NCBI RefSeq assembly: GCF_900100485.1
Contig: NZ_FNDH01000008.1
Coordinates: 1-64,000 of the forward strand
Length of the DNA stretch: 64,000 bases
Origin: Nitrosomonas sp. Nm132
GTDB lineage: Bacteria > Pseudomonadota > Gammaproteobacteria > Burkholderiales > Nitrosomonadaceae
Direction of reading: 5' to 3'
The notes under the pieces are model-generated. The model made no database searches and was not told where the DNA came from. It worked only from the letters and a program-made list of their open reading frames with translations. This document shows, in pieces, positions 56,503 to 64,000 of the stretch. The translations under genes were made by a program, and so were the position numbers. Position 1 is the stretch's first letter. Each line of letters starts with the position of its first letter.

Positions 56503-56631
56503 TCACGACACAATGGCTGCGGTAGCCTGGATACCCACCGGCAGGCGCTCCGCTTGTCCCGTCATAACCCTGCTGAAGTGGTTGCCTACCGGAGCATCGA
56601 CCGCCAAGCACCAATCGTTGAATTGCGCCAT
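56503..56631 (-). CDS. Small hypothetical ORF (possibly truncated) after the endonuclease
   Basis: A 42-codon frame beginning MAQFNDWCLAVDAPVGNHF, 12 bp after the endonuclease stop, with a GAGG ribosome-binding site 7-8 bases before its ATG. It is GC-rich like the endonuclease and ends close to the junction with the IS630 relic, so it may be the 5' part of a gene truncated there. I do not recognise it. Confidence 0.35.
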   Translation of the reverse strand: MAQFNDWCLAVDAPVGNHFSRVMTGQAERLPVGIQATAAIVS

Positions 56632-56643
56632 GTCTGATCGTCC

Positions 56644-57561
56644 TCAGAATTTTTTCTCGACGCCGGAGATCGGGTGAACATAGATGAGCCCCTTGGTTTG
56701 CGCCGCCTTGACCTTCCGATCGATCATTTTTCGAAGACTCAAATGTCCCTCCCGGACAAGGACCAGATCTTCTCCGTCGATAAAAAGAGTCTGGATTTCC
56801 TTGCCCATCACGAGGCTGCGGATGACCTCGGGGCTGAAGTCATTCACGGAAATGAACAAGCCGCGTCCGTACAGTTTTCCTGCGACCTTGCCGGCAAACT
56901 GGTACACGGGTTCATTACTCGCCGAACGTTCTTGCCACTTCGCTTCGATGAGATAGTGTTCTCCCTCGAACTTGACTGCGCCATCGATCTGTTCCCCGTG
57001 AACCCGAAATGCTTCGGTGGCCTCCAGATTCGAGAGGCGCGAGAGTTCGGTCAGGATGCGCTCCAGTGCGTACCCGCGCTGTTGCCGCGAAGTCTTGTTG
57101 GCGAGCAGATCGAGGTACTCGGCACGTAGTTGATCCAGCGATGCCGTTGGTTGCTGGCGTGCGGTCTCTTGCGCGGCCCTGCGCTCACGATCTGCTTTGA
57201 TCTTCGCGTCTCGAATTTCCTGTAGTTGGCGCAGATGCTCGAGATTTTTGTTGGCAGTGCCCCGGTCGAGCTTGCGCAGCTTGTCGAAATAGTACGGGTC
57301 AAAGTGCGACCAGTTCAGCAGCGACTGCAACATCGCGCGGAAAGGACCGAGGCCGTGGTCGGAGCGCGCTGCGAGTGCTGTGAACAGAGCATCGACAATT
57401 TCGGATCGCTTGAGCGCGTTCTCACCCTCAAGCTGAAGAGGCGCGATCTCTGTTTTGGTGCATCCGTGCTTCTCGAAGAAGCCCACGATGTCCTTGCGAG
57501 GCCAAAAGAGCGAAAGGATGCAGTCCTTCATGCAGCCCTTGATGTCCGCGGGAAAACTCAT
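56644..57561 (-). CDS. Restriction endonuclease-like PD-(D/E)XK protein
   Basis: A 305-residue protein. The N-terminal 120 residues are mainly alpha-helical, followed by a coiled coil (about 105-140) rich in Arg/Glu/Gln. The C-terminal third has a PD-(D/E)XK nuclease core: GYALERILTELSRL (helix with the first Glu), EQIDGAV (catalytic Asp) and YLIEAKWQ (E-x-K), as in Mrr-type and related type IV restriction endonucleases. Base composition is markedly GC-rich compared with neighbours, a sign of transfer. Its ATG overlaps the stop of a 46-codon frame as ATGA, suggesting a two-gene unit. No methyltransferase accompanies it, which fits a methylation-dependent or stand-alone defence nuclease. Function is inferred from motif only. 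Confidence 0.75.
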   Translation of the reverse strand: MSFPADIKGCMKDCILSLFWPRKDIVGFFEKHGCTKTEIAPLQLEGENALKRSEIVDALFTALAARSDHGLGPFRAMLQSLLNWSHFDPYYFDKLRKLDRGTANKNLEHLRQLQEIRDAKIKADRERRAAQETARQQPTASLDQLRAEYLDLLANKTSRQQRGYALERILTELSRLSNLEATEAFRVHGEQIDGAVKFEGEHYLIEAKWQERSASNEPVYQFAGKVAGKLYGRGLFISVNDFSPEVIRSLVMGKEIQTLFIDGEDLVLVREGHLSLRKMIDRKVKAAQTKGLIYVHPISGVEKKF

Positions 57562-57698
57562 GCGGTGCTCCCCCTCGCGAGCCGGGCAAGAAGTTGTTCA
57601 ATCAAGTCACTGACCTGCCGCTGGCGTAACGCTCGCGCTTCGCCCTTCAAGTTTTTAGGTTTCAACTGAGGCGAAAGGTATCCTGACACATCGGGCAT
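57558..57698 (-). CDS. Small ORF coupled to the restriction endonuclease
   Basis: A 46-codon frame, MPDVSGYLSPQLKPKNLKGE ... ending QLLARLARGSTA, overlaps the endonuclease start as ATGA. It is basic and helical. It may be the C-terminal end of a larger lost protein or a small partner. Its start lies 9 bp after the stop of the PhoX-like gene, at the edge of the GC-rich block. I do not recognise it. Confidence 0.35.
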   Translation of the reverse strand: MPDVSGYLSPQLKPKNLKGEARALRQRQVSDLIEQLLARLARGSTA

Positions 57699-57706
57699 CC
57701 GACCGA

Positions 57707-58879
57707 TTACTTCGCTATTATCTCAAAGATAATTCCATTTTCATGACGCCCGGTTTTTCCTCTTGGGGAACTGAAATACAAGCGTGATCCATCTGGACTG
57801 AAAGCCAGTCCTGCTATTTCGGAGCGGTCATGACCGACAAGCTGGAGCAAAGGTTTGATTGTTCCGTCGGATAGAATAACAATCTGCATATCTCCGTTAT
57901 CCTCAGCGACAAGTAACTCGCCCGCAGTATTGGTAATAATATTGTCAACACCGGTCAGTATGGGCGAGGTATAGCGTGCTGCGTCGTAAATAATATCAAG
58001 GTGGTTATGATGGGTATCATACGCCCATACCTTGTCATCCCCTTTGGTTGTGAAGTATATGATTCCCTGGTGATACCAGATTCCTTCACCGCCATTAAAA
58101 TGACTGCTTTGCTTGACTTGTTTGCGTGTGACGATAGTTGCTGCATCCGGGTCAGGCAGGCGATGCCAGCGTATTGTTTTCTGTTGATCACCTAGGATTT
58201 CTGCTACCTCAAGAAAGCCATCTTCCAGATCAGGGTGACCTGCTGCATTAAGTAAATTGGGGGTATAACGATACAGACAACCATCAGGCTCATCTTCGGT
58301 GAGGTAAAGTCGTTTGTTTTTTGTATCGACGGCCACGGCTTCATGTTTGAAACATCCGAGTGCTTTTCTGACTTGAGCTGGTTTTTTTCCAAAGGGATCG
58401 CACTCCCAGACACGACCCCGTTCGGTTTCTTCACACGACAACCATGTTTGCCAAGGAGTGGAGCCACCTGCGCAATTAAGATTAGTATTCTTCAGAATAG
58501 GATAGGTATCGATCAGTTCTCCTTTATGATCGAAGCGAAGCGCCCCCACCCCTCCAGCGTTATTTTTCATTTCGCTATTGGATACATAAATCCAGCCATC
58601 TTCATCAGTAGCAAAGGTAGCACCGCCATCAGGTGCCGCGTGCCAAATATAACCAAACAGGTTTTGTCCTGAATAGGCAACGATTCGAGAGGTATAGCCT
58701 TTGGGCAGACGAACTCCGTTCATATCAGGTGCCTGAAGGGGGCCAATTGAGGTGAGGTTTGACATGGCTGCTTTACTGGCGCTGAGAACTAGCAGATTAT
58801 GCGACAGAGCAGCGCCTAACCCTATGCAGCCATATCGGAGTAGTCTACGACGCTGGAAATCGACAGGGCTATTTTCCAT
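57707..58879 (-). CDS. PhoX-like (DUF839) secreted protein, Tat-type signal
   Basis: A 390-residue protein whose N terminus FQRRRLLRYGCIGLGAALSH has a twin-arginine-like RR followed by a hydrophobic stretch. The rest follows the DUF839 beta-propeller pattern: GYTSRIVAYSGQ, WIYVSNSEM, TWLSCEETERG, KHEAVAV (a conserved Glu), YLTEDEPDGCLYRYTP, and the C-terminal GLAFSPDGSRLYFSS. True PhoX phosphatases are longer (about 600 residues) and bind calcium and iron; this short form belongs to the same superfamily but its activity is unproven. It is the last gene of the downstream sugar operon, 13 bp after the 6-phosphogluconolactonase gene. Confidence 0.8.
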   Translation of the reverse strand: MENSPVDFQRRRLLRYGCIGLGAALSHNLLVLSASKAAMSNLTSIGPLQAPDMNGVRLPKGYTSRIVAYSGQNLFGYIWHAAPDGGATFATDEDGWIYVSNSEMKNNAGGVGALRFDHKGELIDTYPILKNTNLNCAGGSTPWQTWLSCEETERGRVWECDPFGKKPAQVRKALGCFKHEAVAVDTKNKRLYLTEDEPDGCLYRYTPNLLNAAGHPDLEDGFLEVAEILGDQQKTIRWHRLPDPDAATIVTRKQVKQSSHFNGGEGIWYHQGIIYFTTKGDDKVWAYDTHHNHLDIIYDAARYTSPILTGVDNIITNTAGELLVAEDNGDMQIVILSDGTIKPLLQLVGHDRSEIAGLAFSPDGSRLYFSSPRGKTGRHENGIIFEIIAK

Positions 58880-58891
58880 GAGAAATCCTGT

Positions 58892-59569
58892 TTAATCCAT
58901 TTCAAAAATAGTGATGGGAGACTGACTCTGTTGCACAAGCTGAACAAATGGAATGGATGGATCAGGATTTTTGATTAACTGATCAAGTAGCTGCCTTTTG
59001 GCTATACCGGTAACGACGAGGGCAATATGGCGGCTGCGGGCCAGCGCTTGCAGTGTCAGGCTGATGCGCAGGCTGGGCGCGATCGGTGGCTCGACCGCCT
59101 GGCATAAATACTGCGTAACTTGATTAGGTGCTGCGCCCGGGAACAAGGATGCAATATGCCCATCTTCTCCCAACCCCAGTACCGTTAGACTGAACGGCCA
59201 AGGTAGTTGGGAAAGTCGTTCATGAACCGTAGCCAATGCCTGAGATGGGTGGGAATGCATTGTCTTCAATCCAATAAAGTGCGTTTTCTCCGCCATCTCT
59301 TTTAAAAAGCAGTTACGTACGAGCCGTTCATTGGAGGCATCTGCCTGGATTTCCACCCAACGTTCATCGCTCAATGTAATGTAGATATTTTCCCATGGTA
59401 ATGTTTGGCGGCTTAGTGCTGGCAGGTAGTTACGCGGGGTTTGTCCACCCGGCACGACCAAGCTGGCTGTATTGTTTCGCATCAGCGCATTGCGCAGAAT
59501 CGAAGCAGCAAAGTCAGCGAAAGCAGCAGCTAGAGCATGCATGCTTTCATAGGAGCGACGCTCAATCAT
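58892..59569 (-). CDS. pgl: 6-phosphogluconolactonase (DevB/Pgl type)
   Basis: A 225-residue protein of the SugarP isomerase-like fold. Typical Pgl segments are present: SLVVPGGQTPRNYLPALS, ITLSDERWV, LTVLGLGEDGHIASLFPG and IALVVTGIAKRQLL. It hydrolyses 6-phosphogluconolactone in the pentose phosphate route. The frame extends to 59584, but ATG 59569 overlaps the stop of the HAD gene as ATGA, so I use it. Its place in a surface-sugar operon is unusual, since pgl is normally near zwf. Confidence 0.9.
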   Translation of the reverse strand: MIERRSYESMHALAAAFADFAASILRNALMRNNTASLVVPGGQTPRNYLPALSRQTLPWENIYITLSDERWVEIQADASNERLVRNCFLKEMAEKTHFIGLKTMHSHPSQALATVHERLSQLPWPFSLTVLGLGEDGHIASLFPGAAPNQVTQYLCQAVEPPIAPSLRISLTLQALARSRHIALVVTGIAKRQLLDQLIKNPDPSIPFVQLVQQSQSPITIFEMD

Positions 59570-60207
59570 GTCGTCAGCGAGCATAAATCAGGAACTATCT
59601 TGACATGCTCGGGAAAAGGATTCTCGTCACCTGGCCGGACGCGGCCTAGGAACGCGGTTCTGTTCAGGGTCGCGCCATGATAGTCAGCCATGGCATCGCC
59701 AATCATCAGGACTCGCTCGGGAATGAGCGCATAGCTCGCCAATATATCGGCAATCAATGTCTGTTTGGATAGCGGAGAGCCACGTACCTCAGTAAAGTAG
59801 GGCGACAGGCCACGGCGTTTAACGATTGTTCTCAGTTCATTTTCTGGTGTGCCAGAAGCGACAAACAAAGGAATTCTTGCGGCTGCTTTTTGAAGCAACA
59901 TTTCAGCGCCTGCTACAGCCTGGCTTGCGATGACGGCTTCAATGACAAGCTCAGAAAAACGCTGATCAAGCATGTGCTCTTCTGCTATTGTCAGGGGGGG
60001 CTTGCTCAACAAATGCTGCTGAAAATAACGGAACTTCTGGTAACGGGACATGCCTCCATTTTGTCGATGATAACGCACGACTTCCGCCACGATATGCTCA
60101 CCATAGGAACGGTACAGTTCGGCAAAAGCCTGGGTCTTGATATCGCCGGATTCGACGATGACTCCATCGAAATCAAAAATAATCGCTTGCCAATCTTTAG
60201 TATCCAT
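59566..60207 (-). CDS. HAD-superfamily phosphatase
   Basis: A 213-residue HAD hydrolase. The nucleophile motif is DFDGVIVES (residues 11-19), motif II is in FVASGTPENEL, motif III is the lysine of GSPLSKQTLI, and motif IV is MIGDAMADYHGA. A helical cap lies between motifs I and II, so it is of the beta-phosphoglucomutase/phosphoglycolate phosphatase type. The substrate is probably a phosphorylated sugar of the same operon (inference from neighbours). Confidence 0.88.
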   Translation of the reverse strand: MDTKDWQAIIFDFDGVIVESGDIKTQAFAELYRSYGEHIVAEVVRYHRQNGGMSRYQKFRYFQQHLLSKPPLTIAEEHMLDQRFSELVIEAVIASQAVAGAEMLLQKAAARIPLFVASGTPENELRTIVKRRGLSPYFTEVRGSPLSKQTLIADILASYALIPERVLMIGDAMADYHGATLNRTAFLGRVRPGDENPFPEHVKIVPDLCSLTT

Positions 60208-60209
60208 AG

Positions 60210-61154
60210 TCAGGCTCTATTGTCAGAGGTGGAAGGTGTGGCGTCGTCATCTTCCTCTGCATGATGGATGTACTGGTGAATTTCTCTCAGACAATCAAGT
60301 AACCCCTGACCCAGATCGACGTGCTCATTGAGCACCAGCTTGCGGCCGATGCGTGGCTGAAATGCATAAGGAGTGATCTCATAATGGTGTATGGCGTTAG
60401 CATCCTCAAAATGCAATTCCACCGACCATGGCATAATTTCCGAGATCATGGTCATCACATCCCGAATACGCAGTTTTTCCTGGCCCGTCAGGATCAAATG
60501 CCGGTTGGCAAATTCTGGGGCCAGTACTTGCACGCTCATACGTGCGGCATCTTCGACGTGAATGTATTCGCGGATGGCATTGCCGCTGCCATGGTAAGTA
60601 ATAGTATGTTTTTGAATAGCTTCATGCAGCATTCGATAAATCCCATTACGCAGATCAGCGCGCCGACCATACAGTGAGCCGTAACGCAGAATGGTATATT
60701 CCAATCCATAACGCTCATGATAGGTTTCGGTGAAGCGTTCAGCAGCCTGTTTACTGGCTCGGTAAAATGAGCCAGACTCAGAATAAACATACACGCTGCT
60801 GGCAAAGATGAAGCGGCGTGCGCCAGCTAAACGTGCTGCTTCCAGCACATGCATGTTTCCTAATACGTTAATGGTTGCCGTAGCCAGTGGCTTGTCATGG
60901 GCTTCGTCAATATCGGCGATGGCAGCAAAATTGTAGACAACCGAAGCACCTTGGGCCGCTTCGATGGCTTGGTTGATATCCATCATATCGCCAACGATCA
61001 TTTCCTGATCAGGTCTTTGGTGAGGGGAGGGGGTGCGGTCAAACAGGCGAACCCGATAGCCTGCCTCCGATAGGGCATCGGCTACATGGCTACCCAGAAA
61101 CCCACTGGCGCCAAATACGACCGCAATTTCATCCGATGCTGATTTATTTTTCAT
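60210..61154 (-). CDS. NAD-dependent epimerase/dehydratase (extended SDR)
   Basis: A 314-residue protein with the N-terminal NAD-binding loop FGASGFLGSHV (residues 13-23). The catalytic Ser (FASSVYVYSES) and the Tyr-Lys pair (FYRASKQ) are in the order of extended SDR nucleotide-sugar enzymes such as GalE and UDP-glucose dehydratases. The substrate is not decided by the sequence. The gene overlaps the dehydrogenase gene by 11 bp. Confidence 0.88.
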   Translation of the reverse strand: MKNKSASDEIAVVFGASGFLGSHVADALSEAGYRVRLFDRTPSPHQRPDQEMIVGDMMDINQAIEAAQGASVVYNFAAIADIDEAHDKPLATATINVLGNMHVLEAARLAGARRFIFASSVYVYSESGSFYRASKQAAERFTETYHERYGLEYTILRYGSLYGRRADLRNGIYRMLHEAIQKHTITYHGSGNAIREYIHVEDAARMSVQVLAPEFANRHLILTGQEKLRIRDVMTMISEIMPWSVELHFEDANAIHHYEITPYAFQPRIGRKLVLNEHVDLGQGLLDCLREIHQYIHHAEEDDDATPSTSDNRA

Positions 61155-62082
61155 CCATTAAACCTATGTTGACTAATTCTCGTAATAAATTATCCGCTGC
61201 TTCGATTTCCATGCGGTGGCGGGATTCTTTGGCAAGTGAACCGATATGCGATGTTAACGTGATATTGTCGCATTTGAGCAGCGGACCGTGATATGGTTCC
61301 TGTTCGAATACATCGAGTGCTGCACCGCCTAAATGCCCTGAGGCTAGCGCGTCATAAAGGGCTATTTCATCAACCAAGCCTCCACGCGCAGCATTGATAA
61401 CAATAGCGCCGGTTTTCATACGTGAAAAAGCATTTTCATTCAATAAATGATGTGTATCAGCAGAATAAGGTAAGTGAAGGCTGATAATATCTGCTTCTGT
61501 TAACAGTTGTTCCAGGGGCATGAGAGTGACATCTTGCAGGGTTTGTTGCAAAAAGGGATCATGTGCGATTACGGTTGCCTCAAAAGCCTGACATAGCCGT
61601 GCAACGCGTCGACCGATATGTCCCATGCCGATAATGCCCACTGATTGAGCGGCGAGCAAATGCCCTTGCATACGCGGCCATTCGCCACTGCGCAGCATTC
61701 GATCTGTTTGACTTATCTGCCTGAGGGTAGTCAGCATCAGTCCGAGTGTCAGTTCGGCTACTGCCTGGGCTGGCGCTTCAGGGGTATTAGAAACGGCAAT
61801 GTTGTGTCGTTTGGCGGCGGCCAAATCAACACTATCCAGTCCAGTTCCGCAACGCGAGATGACCTTGAGGCTGTGAGCAGATGCAAAAACACGTTCAGTA
61901 AGGGGTTCAATGCCTGCTAACAGGCCAACCGTATCTTCATTCAATAAGGCGATGATTTCTTCTTCACTGAGTTTTCGTTTGTGAGGATTGGTTATGACAG
62001 CTACCCCCGCTTTGATCATGCGCTGAATAAACGGATTGTTATGAATATCAAATGAAGAAGTGGAGATAACGACTTTACTCAT
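61144..62082 (-). CDS. D-isomer-specific 2-hydroxyacid dehydrogenase
   Basis: A 312-residue protein of the PGDH family: the substrate domain, catalytic Arg in NAARGGLVDE, the NAD motif GIIGMGHIGRRVARL (near residue 145), the acid residue in DVFEQEP and the catalytic His in LTSHIGS. The frame extends to 62118, but ATG 62082 overlaps the aldolase stop as ATGA and is chosen. It reduces a 2-keto acid or oxidises a D-2-hydroxy acid; the operon suggests a sugar acid as substrate. Confidence 0.9.
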   Translation of the reverse strand: MSKVVISTSSFDIHNNPFIQRMIKAGVAVITNPHKRKLSEEEIIALLNEDTVGLLAGIEPLTERVFASAHSLKVISRCGTGLDSVDLAAAKRHNIAVSNTPEAPAQAVAELTLGLMLTTLRQISQTDRMLRSGEWPRMQGHLLAAQSVGIIGMGHIGRRVARLCQAFEATVIAHDPFLQQTLQDVTLMPLEQLLTEADIISLHLPYSADTHHLLNENAFSRMKTGAIVINAARGGLVDEIALYDALASGHLGGAALDVFEQEPYHGPLLKCDNITLTSHIGSLAKESRHRMEIEAADNLLRELVNIGLMDEK

Positions 62083-62840
62083 AGATGGGATTTTATGGTT
62101 TGCATATGATTGCGGCACAGCGTATCGAGAATGCGGATATCGAGGCTGTAACCCAGGAAATTGAAACCTGCGTTAATTCGGTGTTGCAGCGCAGACGGAT
62201 CAGGCTCAATGACATGGATACCCCCGGGTTTGTGTAGGCGACGTCCCGCATCCAATATCTGCTCGATAGCATTTTGTACTTGCGGATGATCGAGTTCACC
62301 TGGCCGCCCCATTGATCCAGACAAGTCATAAGGGCCAATGATATAAGCATCAACCCCTGGAACCGAAAGAATCGAATCGATCTGATGCACCGCATCTACA
62401 TGCTCGATCATGACGATGATAACTGCATTATCTTTCAACCATTGCCGGTATTCGTGAAAGTGGGCGCCATAGCCTTGCGCACGTGCCAGTCCCACGCCAC
62501 GTCTTCCTTCTGGAGGATAATAAACGGATTCTACTGCTGCCTGCGCATCTGCGGCGGATTTAATCATGGGCACCATGATGCCCGTTGCGCCTGCATCCAT
62601 CACGCGCTTAATTTGATCTGGATGATTGGAGGTGAGCCTGACAATTGCGGGACAGTGCAGTCCATCGAGCACCTGCATAATTATCTGTACTTCGCTCAAT
62701 TCCAGAACACTATGCTCCATATCCAGTACCAACCAGTCAAAGCCGGCTGAAGCCATGATTTCGGCAATGGCGGGATGTCCGAGCGTAATCCATGAGCCTA
62801 TAGTCAATTCCGAGCGTGCAAGCTTTGCTTTCAGTTGCAT
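62079..62840 (-). CDS. HpcH/HpaI-type class II pyruvate aldolase
   Basis: A 253-residue aldolase with the barrel pattern: IGSWITLGHPAIAEIMA at the start, DWLVLDMEHS, IVRLTSN, GATGIMVPMIKS, the conserved GVGLARAQGYG, IVMIEHVDAV (metal Glu) and IGPYDLSGSMG (metal Asp). The family condenses or splits 2-keto-3-deoxy acids with pyruvate. AAGGA six bases before ATG 62840 fixes the start. It lies 20 bp after the cytidylyltransferase gene and overlaps the dehydrogenase gene. Confidence 0.9.
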   Translation of the reverse strand: MQLKAKLARSELTIGSWITLGHPAIAEIMASAGFDWLVLDMEHSVLELSEVQIIMQVLDGLHCPAIVRLTSNHPDQIKRVMDAGATGIMVPMIKSAADAQAAVESVYYPPEGRRGVGLARAQGYGAHFHEYRQWLKDNAVIIVMIEHVDAVHQIDSILSVPGVDAYIIGPYDLSGSMGRPGELDHPQVQNAIEQILDAGRRLHKPGGIHVIEPDPSALQHRINAGFNFLGYSLDIRILDTLCRNHMQTIKSHL

Positions 62841-62859
62841 GAAAAATCCTTGAAAATCG

Positions 62860-63609
62860 TTAATAACTGGCAAGCAATGGATCTGATTCCATTAGTTTGG
62901 CGACACGGGCTAGATCTGCTTCCGTATCGACGGCCTGGCTGTTGAATTCAGTCTCTACCATCTTGACTCGGGAACCATGTTCCAGCAGTCGCAACATGTC
63001 GATTGACTCAAGTTGCTCCAGTGGAGTCGTCGGTAATTGGGCATAATCGAGCAGGGTGGCGCGTCTAAATGGAATGATGCAAACTTGTTTATAGGCAGAG
63101 GTTGAGGCAAAACCCGATTTGGCTAATGTAGGAATCGGCTGGCGCGACATATAGAGTGCATCCCCTCGTTGATTCATAACGACCTTGATGGTATTGACGT
63201 CATAGAAATCAGCTTCGTTTTCAATGCGCCGAACAAGGTTGACACAACCTAATTGTGGATCATCATGAAAAGGAGCAACTGCGGTGTCGATCATACGAGG
63301 GTGTGTCATGGGCTCATCGCCCTGTACCATCACGATGAGCTGTGCATCTGTGCCAGCGGCAGCTTCTGCGACGCGATCACTCGCGCGCTCATGCTTGTCT
63401 GAAGTCATGATGACCGGTGCACCAAAAGCTTCTGCAGCTTGTCGAATTTCTTCATCACAGGTAGCAATATAAGTAGCATTGAGTGCGTTACTCAAAGCCA
63501 CGCGTTTATAAACATGTTCTAACATGGTTCGCCCAAGCAACTGAGCAATAGGTTTTCCCGGGAAGCGTGATGATCCCATACGTGCAGGGATGATTGCGAT
63601 CGTTTTCAT
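62860..63609 (-). CDS. KdsB-like CMP-sugar (3-deoxy-ulosonate) cytidylyltransferase
   Basis: A 249-residue nucleotidyltransferase. The opening AIIPARMGSSRFPGKPIAQL is KdsB-like, followed by MTSDKHERASDRVAEA (in true KdsB a Gly/Thr pair precedes ER), the metal-binding QGDEPMTHP, and C-terminal AVDTEADLARV. The altered HERASDR segment and the aldolase partner suggest a paralogue acting on a keto-deoxy sugar other than Kdo. First gene of a seven-gene unit running to 57707. Confidence 0.82.
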   Translation of the reverse strand: MKTIAIIPARMGSSRFPGKPIAQLLGRTMLEHVYKRVALSNALNATYIATCDEEIRQAAEAFGAPVIMTSDKHERASDRVAEAAAGTDAQLIVMVQGDEPMTHPRMIDTAVAPFHDDPQLGCVNLVRRIENEADFYDVNTIKVVMNQRGDALYMSRQPIPTLAKSGFASTSAYKQVCIIPFRRATLLDYAQLPTTPLEQLESIDMLRLLEHGSRVKMVETEFNSQAVDTEADLARVAKLMESDPLLASY

Positions 63610-63739
63610 AACAAAAGAGTGATGGATAATGATCTATTTATTGTGGTTAATAGGCAGGGCTGGTCGAATCTAGGTTATAAAACTATTTCGTTTGCCCAAA
63701 AGGGTTCATTGATGCCGTGCCGAATGCCCGGAAAAAAAT

Positions 63740-63761
63740 AAAGCAAGTTAACTGCTTTTTT
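63740..63761. terminator. Weak hairpin between divergent genes
   Basis: AAAGCA (63740-63745) and TGCTTT (63753-63758) form a 6-bp stem followed by TTT. It lies in the 295-bp divergent gap upstream of the cytidylyltransferase gene; on the plus strand it could act as a weak terminator. Nothing else is seen in the gap. Confidence 0.35.
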
Positions 63762-63904
63762 GGTAAATAAGGAGCTGCGCGTGTAGAATTATTCACCCAA
63801 ATTTTTCGCATAATTTCCATTGTCTAATTTGCTTTATTTCTAATCTGATTCATAAAACTATAGGCATACTGCTCATTTTAAATGCTGCTAATCATAACAC
63901 AGGT

Positions 63905-64000
63905 ATGAAAGCTCTCTTTTTTCTTCGTCATTATAACGACATTGATCATATTACTCCCGTCATCTCCAAGTGGATCGATTCGGGTCATAGCTGTGATGTG
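63905..64000 (+). CDS. Partial gene at window edge, possible surface-carbohydrate protein
   Basis: An ATG at 63905 opens a frame that stays open to the window end: MKALFFLRHYNDIDHITPVI, then SKWIDSGHSCDV. Thirty-two codons are visible. The opening resembles glycosyl- or glycerophosphotransferase-type proteins of polysaccharide clusters, but this is weak. It is divergent from the keto-deoxy sugar operon. Confidence 0.5.
   Translation, partial: MKALFFLRHYNDIDHITPVISKWIDSGHSCDV

Noticed and set aside
1-64000. CRISPR arrays or prophage.
   Set aside because: No regularly spaced direct repeats of 25-40 bp and no phage structural genes are present in the window.

Overview
The window looks like a chromosomal segment of a betaproteobacterium, most likely Nitrosomonadaceae (Nitrosomonas-like). 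The basis is gene content (RegB/RegA pair, clpS-clpA, glyA-nrdR-ribD, mpl, divergent ypjD/ffh, rpmB-rpmG, coaBC-dut, olsB-type lipid genes, an exosortase-associated protein) and the moderately AT-rich base use. No ribosomal RNA or ammonia-oxidation gene is present, so the genus is an inference.

Layout. 1-2760 is a decayed accessory region: the 5' part of an IS1380-type transposase frameshifted by a 7-bp tandem expansion, the C-terminal end of a large helicase-like protein, a frameshifted GIY-YIG nuclease and an HNH-nuclease scrap. 2785-5938 (minus) is a MacA/MacB-type efflux operon. 6034-22853 is mostly housekeeping: BepA-like protease, phosphomannomutase, zinc-finger protein, IlvE, retropepsin-like protease, isocitrate dehydrogenase, cold-shock protein, ClpS/ClpA, GlyA, NrdR, RibD, a redox-sensing RegBA two-component system and Mpl. 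23018-25610 holds a gluQ relic and a cassette of an NDH-2-like flavoprotein, an SRPBCC protein and a short LOV photoreceptor, followed by tRNA-Ser(UGA). 26020-27032 has a phoB pseudogene and psiE with a Pho-box-like promoter. 27302-37975 is a complete TonB2/TtpC-type energy-transduction cluster with its TonB-dependent receptor and a secreted beta-helix protein. 38323-42854 contains two decayed copies of one IS5-type element in opposite orientation, flanking a three-gene operon (OlsB-like acyltransferase, PlcP-like phosphoesterase, Agt-like glycosyltransferase) preceded by a four-unit Pho-box array. 42974-55975 returns to core genes (YpjD-like, Ffh, DUF192, Dut, CoaBC, RadC, L28, L33, AmiC, TsaE, QueG, a TIGR04073 protein, GlnS, LysS). 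56121-57698 is a GC-rich foreign island: truncated IS630 transposase, PD-(D/E)XK endonuclease and two tiny flanking ORFs. 57707-63609 (minus) is a seven-gene run for an apparently unusual 3-deoxy-ulosonic sugar plus a PhoX-like protein. The window ends inside a divergent gene.

How genes fit together. The strongest theme beyond housekeeping is phosphate starvation: a phospholipid-replacement operon and psiE both carry 11-bp-spaced PhoB-type repeats, while the phoB copy next to psiE is broken, so a second phoB elsewhere would be needed to run them. The second theme is surface biology: a dedicated TonB system with its own receptor and secreted partner, and a keto-deoxy sugar pathway. The third is turnover of mobile and defence genes, with at least six gene relics visible.
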